Shown: in pieces, positions 59,483-64,000 of the stretch
Position numbering within the stretch: the first letter of the stretch is position 1
How the letters are laid out: every line of letters starts with the position of its first letter
Assembly: GCF_921293095.1 (NCBI RefSeq)
Contig: NC_060247.1
Coordinates: 112,115,111 to 112,179,110, forward strand
From: Ischnura elegans
Taxonomy: Eukaryota; Arthropoda; Insecta; Odonata; Coenagrionidae
Reading direction: 5' to 3'
Length of the DNA: 64,000 bases
Made by a program: the position numbers and the translations under genes
Notes under the pieces: model-generated
What the model was told of the DNA's origin: nothing
The model's database searches: none
What the model saw: the letters and a program-made list of their open reading frames with translations, nothing else

Positions 59483-62400
59483 TTGGCGACTGGGGCCGCC
59501 AACAATTATGCCTCTCATCACCCGGGGGAGAGGGCAGCAGCTCTTCTTCACATGTGCGAAGGTGGAGACCATACTGGTCGGTACAGCGACACACATTCCA
59601 CTACGGGCGTGGTAACATTTACTTTAACGGCTGTAGTACTGCGATGTGGAAGGCAAGGGGAAACCACCACATTATCATCCCGAGGAGTCACAGCTACTCC
59701 ACTCAATTTATATAATGACATGATGGAATTCTCTCGGGTAAAATATTCCGGAGGTAAACTAGTCCCCCATTCGGATCTCCGGGCGGGGACTACTCGAGAG
59801 GGTACATCGGTCAAACGAGATAGAATGTTACGGATAGGAACATGGAACGTCAGATCACTTCGTACCTGCGGTAAGCTAGAGAACTTGAAGGTGGAGATGC
59901 GAAGAATGATCCTCGATGTATTAGGCATCAGCGAAATGAAGTGGTCCCAGGAAGGAGACTTTTGGAGTGGAAGCTATAGAATGATACACACGGGATCGCT
60001 AAATGGTAATGCTGGAGTAGGCATAATGCTTAGAAAGAGCGCCGGGATGCGTGTTAAAAGCTACCTGCAGTTTAATGAAAGGATAGTAATGGTGAAGATA
60101 GATACTAAACCCGTAGCTACTGTAGTAGTACAGGTTTACATGCCTACGTCAGATTATGAAGACGAAGAAGTAGAAGATGTCTACCAAGATATAGCGGAAG
60201 TTATCAAGCAGGTAAGAGGGGAAGAAAATCTTATTATCTTAGGTGACTGGAACGCCGTCGTCGGCGAAGGTCAAGACGGAATAATAACTGGGAAATATGG
60301 GTTGGGTAACCGAAATGAAAGAGGAGAAAGGCTACTTGAATTCTGCACGGAGCACAGGCTAGTGGTTGCCAACACTTTATACAAAAATCCCCTGCGAAGA
60401 AGATACTCGTGGAAGATGCCAGGAGACCGTAGAAGATTCCAAATCGACTACATTCTAGTGAAGCAAAGATTCAGGAACCAGGTGAAGGACTGCAAAAGTT
60501 ATCCAGGGGCAGATATCGATAGTGACCATAATTTAGTTATGATGAAATGCCACCTTAAATTTAAAAAGTTGAAGAAAGCCGTGAAAAACATATGGCAGGT
60601 TGAAAAATTGAGGGAGGTTCAGCATCAACTGGCTTTTAAAGAGGCTGTAGAAAATAAAATAGGGGAGGATACGACCAACAAACCAATGGAAGAGAGTTGG
60701 AAAACTATTAGAAGTGGTCTGCAGGCGGCAGCTGAGGAAGTTCTTGGTAAAAGAAGAGTCGTTATGAAAAAACCATGGATCACGCAGTAAGTATTAGATC
60801 TCATTGAAGAAAGAAGAAAATACAAGGCTGCGAAAACAGAGGAAGGACAGAATCGTTTCAAAAGAATAAGGAACGAAATATGTCGTAAAGCGCGGAAGGC
60901 TAGAGAAACGTGGATGAAAAGCATTTGCGAAGACGTGCAAAACAATCTAAAACATGGAAAAGTAGATGCCGCTTATAGGATAGTGAGGAACCACTTGAAG
61001 GAAAGGGGCGTAAGATGTAATACCCTAAGGGACAAAAACGGAGAACTATTGATTGAAAACGAAGAAAAAGGGAAGAGATGGAAGGAATATCTGGAAGATT
61101 TGTACAAAGGAAGTCGCCTCAGAACGAATGCTATCGAAAACGAGAGGGAAGTGGATACCGATGACATGGGAGCCCCAATTTTAAGATCGGAATTTGATGC
61201 GGCTGTAAGAGGCCTCCGGATAAATAAAGCGTCTGGCATTGATGACATTCCTGCAGAGCTAATTAAAAATTCAGGAGAGAAGACGTTGAACCAGCTATTC
61301 AAAATCATTAGTGAAATGTATACGACAGGTGAGATACCAAAGGATTTCGAGAGGAACATTATAATCCCTATTCCTAAGAAGAAAAGAGCGGAGAAGTGCG
61401 AAGATTTTAGGACCATAAGCCTTACTACACATGCGTCAAAGATACTGACAAGGATCATCTATAGAAGAATAGAACGAAAAGCAGAAGAATACTTGGATGA
61501 GGACCAATTTGGATTCAGAAAAAACAAAGGCACAAGGGAAGCAATATTGGCCCTAAGACTGCTCATAGAGAAGAGAATGGAAAAGAACAAGCCAACATTC
61601 GTTGCGTTTGTGGACTTAGAGAAAGCATTTGACAACGTGGATTGGAGCACACTGCTTGGAATCCTAAAGGAAATTGGGGTTCTTTATAATGACAGAAGAA
61701 TCATCCACAGTTTATACAAAAACCAAGTAGCCGTGATAAAATCAGGGCCCAGCTGTGAAGAAGCAAGAATTAAGAAAGGAGTGCGACAAGGCTGTACATT
61801 GTCACCCGTAATTTTCAACGTTTACATTGAAAAAGCCATTAATGAAATCAAAGAAAAGGAATTGGGAGTGAATATCCATGGAGAAAAAATTAGCATGCTA
61901 AGATTTGCCGATGACATAGCCGTTATAGCAGAAACAGAGAAGGATTTGAAAAATATTCTGGCTAATATGGGTAGGGTAATTAGTAGATATCAACTGAAAA
62001 TAAGCACGAAAAAAACCAAGATCTTAGTATGCAGCAGAAAAGAAGAAGTCAAGACCAACATTAAAATAGGGAGGCAAAAACTGAAATAGGTGGATGAATT
62101 CTGTTATTTGGGAAGCAAGATAACTAGTGACGGGAAAAGCAAGAAAGAAATTATCAGCAGAATAGCCCAGGCGAAGAGAGCATTCCACCAAAAGAGAGAC
62201 CTGCTTACAGCGGGAAACTTAAATATGGAAGTAAAGAAACAATTCATAAGAACCTACATCTGGAGTATGCTCCTATACGGAAGTGAGGCATGGACTATGG
62301 CCGCAGCGGAGAAAGCAAGGATAGAGGCCTTTGAAATGTGGTGCTACAGAAGAATTTTGAAAATCAAATGGATTGACCGAGTTAGTAACGAGGAAGTCCT

Positions 62401-62632
62401 AATAAGGGTAGGAGAGAAGAGAAGCCTCATGAAAACCTTAATAAGAAGACGGAACAACCTTATAGGCCACATCTTGAGACATGATGGCCTGATGAAGACA
62501 ATCGTCGAAGGGCAAGTGGAAGGCAAGAATGGAAAAGGAAGACCTCGGACAAAATATATGGAACAAGTAAAGAGAGATGTGAAAGAGAAGAATTACGTAG
62601 GTGTGAAAAGATTAGCTGATAGGAGAACTTAG
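59483..62632 (+). pseudogene. RTE-like LINE ORF (endonuclease and RT)
   Basis: One reading frame of about 1,050 codons is broken only by TAA at 60788-60790 and TAG at 62087-62089. The apurinic endonuclease runs from about residue 120 (LRIGTWNVRSLRTCGKLENL) through VQVYMPTSDYEDEE, LIILGDWNAVVGEGQD and QIDYIL ... DSDHNLVMMK. The RT follows with KASGIDDIPAELIKNSG, DEDQFGFRKNKGTREAILAL, FVDLEKAFDNVDW, GVRQGCTLSPVIFNVYIEKA and the catalytic RFADDIAVIAE. The C-terminal region is at 62090-62632 (SMLLYGSEAWTMAAAEKARI). The length and domain order fit RTE-clade ORF2. It lies opposite to the host gene. Similar to 23420-26640 but much younger. Confidence 0.9.
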
Positions 62633-62672
62633 TGGAGAGCTGCGTCAAACCAATCCTAGGATTGTTGACCAG

Positions 62673-62694
62673 TGATGATGATGATGATGATGAG
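62673..62694 (+). repeat. (TGA)n tail of the LINE
   Basis: A run of TGATGA units directly after the LINE 3' end, as is common for RTE-type tails. Confidence 0.8.
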
Positions 62695-62967
62695 TAACGT
62701 TTCCGTAAAGAAATATATCGAAATGAATTTATAACGATAGTTCTCATTTTCTCCTTTGTTATTGACCTTACCTGTCCAAAATTTTCAAAGTAGCACGTGT
62801 TTGGTGATATAAGATTTCTGTTATCTTTTGGTCTCCATAGCAACCATAGTTTTAACTTCATGCCGCAATATATTTTCAATGTAAGTTGAATGGGGATATA
62901 CTTAAATCGTTTTAAAAAAGTTTCCTATTTTGCGAGATTAATAAAAATATAAGGACATAATCCTTAC

Positions 62968-63016
62968 CATAGAGGTCACATTTAGCAATGATGAACATGC
63001 CGATTGACCCATTTTC
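62968..63016 (-). CDS. Possible start exon of the transporter gene
   Basis: On the minus strand TTTTTCTTGCAG precedes and GTAAGGATT follows. The 49-bp exon contains GAAAATGG, an ATG in good context at 63012. From it 15 codons run to the donor (MGQSACSSLLNVTSM) and end in phase 0, matching exons 2a, 2b and 2c. The short polar lead would place the first helix right after it, as in trehalose-transporter-like proteins. The call rests on splice signals, phase and position; the peptide itself is too short to recognise. An alternative frame through the exon is also open. Confidence 0.4.
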
Positions 63017-64000
63017 CTGCAAGAAAAATCGAATTGAAAATCCTGGAATTCGGTTTTTCCCTTATATCTTTATTATTTAATTCGGCAAGAGACTGAAACT
63101 CTTTCCGGTTGATAAAAATAAGGTACAAAACGAGATAAAAGTTAAAGAAAACTAATGCAGCTGTTACAGTTGAACTTGTGATCGGTAAAATTGTGCATAT
63201 TATATATCGCTTTTGCAGACCTGTTACTATAGTTGCTGCGATAAGGCTTTAAACGGCACGCTAGAAGGCAACGTAGTATTCATATATATAAAATATTTTG
63301 CAGAACTACATCCTCTTATCAAGATATATCGATATAAAGTTATATCAATAGGTGTCATTTTCTCCTACCATATTAACCGTACCTGCCCGAAATTTTTGTC
63401 TTTTAGTGCGATGAAGTGTACGTTATATGTAGTAAGTCCATCTTTAGCCAAAACAAACAAACTGGATGGTATACCCACGCGATAAAACATGTCATGTAAG
63501 ATCGTGTCTGTGTGAAGAACACGGTTTTTCCATATCCAAGCCACAAACAGACATACTTTGGTCTTATTTATTGCCATTGCGAATGCCAATCTAATTGGAA
63601 ATTCAACCCGATTTTATTCAATTGGCAAATCTGTCGGAATAATAGTAGTTCGTGTTAGTAATACATCTTCTTGGAACATGCCATTTATAATTTAGTGTGA
63701 TAGAAAGAGATTTCAAACGAAATAAACAATAATAACGGTCGTCAAGAGAACAGTAAGCCATAAACGCTCAAATTTCAGGATATTTTGGATGTTTTTTCTA
63801 AATTCACCGTAAATCAGGTATAAAACGAAATGTGATTGCTGGAATATGAAAGTTCATTTCTATTTCTTTCCAACAGTATAAGCCTTAACTTAATGTGACA
63901 ATGGGGAACTTGCATGAATTTTTTTTATTTCATAGGCGGACAGAAAATTATTTTCTGAATACAACAAAGAAAACCGCATGTAAATCTGAGTTTTCCTTCG
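63017..64000. other. AT-rich, no recognised gene
   Basis: Probably upstream intron or 5' flank of the minus-strand gene. A segment at 63355-63400 (TTTTCTCCTACCATATTAAC) resembles 62750-62790, a weak local duplication. No promoter elements could be assigned. Confidence 0.35.

Larger units (their letters stand above)
59240..62695 (+). mobile_element. RTE-like LINE, nearly intact
   Basis: Non-LTR retrotransposon with a G+C-richer 5' segment from about 59240, one long frame and a 3' tail of TGATGA repeats (62673-62694). No clear target-site duplication was identified. Confidence 0.88.

Noticed and set aside
60973..61458. 161-codon minus-strand ORF
   Set aside because: Antisense shadow of the LINE reverse transcriptase.
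62750..63400. Extra exon copies near the start exon
   Set aside because: The two similar segments (62750-62790 and 63355-63400) have GT-like signals but no matching acceptor or open hydrophobic frame.

Overview
This window is eukaryotic, most likely from an arthropod with a large, intron-rich genome. There are no operons or dense ORFs. The few host-like coding pieces are short exons with GT/AG borders, and almost everything else is transposable elements (TEs) of many classes, often inserted into one another. The species cannot be named from the sequence.

Host gene. On the minus strand I see exon-sized pieces of what looks like one divergent sugar-porter (major facilitator, trehalose-transporter-like) gene spread over about 40 kb. 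They are a possible start exon (62968-63016), three tandem homologous versions of a first-transmembrane exon (57300-57419, 51547-51663, 48323-48436), a TM2-3 exon (35302-35425), a TM4-5 exon (26746-26919) and a TM9-10-like exon (22567-22698). Splice phases agree across the adjoining pieces. The middle (roughly TM5-8) and the C-terminal exons are not visible. The sugar-porter signature residues are degraded, so the gene may be a diverged paralogue or a decaying copy. A separate THAP zinc-finger exon lies at 47448-47636.

Layout, left to right. 1-9.3 kb: a Copia element (3119-9303) holding two tandem copies of a terminal-inverted-repeat (TIR) element (1-3118) and a 3.3 kb Tc1/mariner-like element with 550 bp inverted repeats (5150-8426). 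9.9-10.6 kb: a 0.76 kb non-autonomous element. 11-14.6 kb: a minus-strand transposon gene of unclear family, broken up by a Gypsy remnant and a TA-flanked MITE. 14.6-19.2 kb: a hAT-like transposase interrupted by a complete 2.1 kb copy of the element seen at the left edge, then a minisatellite. 20.8-22.5 kb: Gypsy remnant 2. 23.4-26.6 kb: a decayed RTE-like LINE. 27.5-31.4 kb: a tRNA-derived SINE split by a MITE, itself split by a piggyBac-like element. 31.7-34.9 kb: an R2-like LINE. 36.4-37.3 kb: a TIR element. 39.6-41.6 kb: Gypsy remnant 3 with a MITE near its 3' end. 41.7-44.2 kb: a small hAT MITE, a 138 bp tandem repeat and a BED-finger hAT remnant. 48.2-58 kb: the tandem segmental duplication carrying the repeated exons, a Penelope-like remnant and a 3.5 kb DNA transposon with 720 bp inverted repeats. 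59.2-62.7 kb: a nearly intact RTE-like LINE.

I found no CRISPR array, no intact tRNA or rRNA gene and no cellular gene cluster. The most noteworthy signals are the triplicated transporter exon and several clean nested insertions whose target-site duplications can be read directly.
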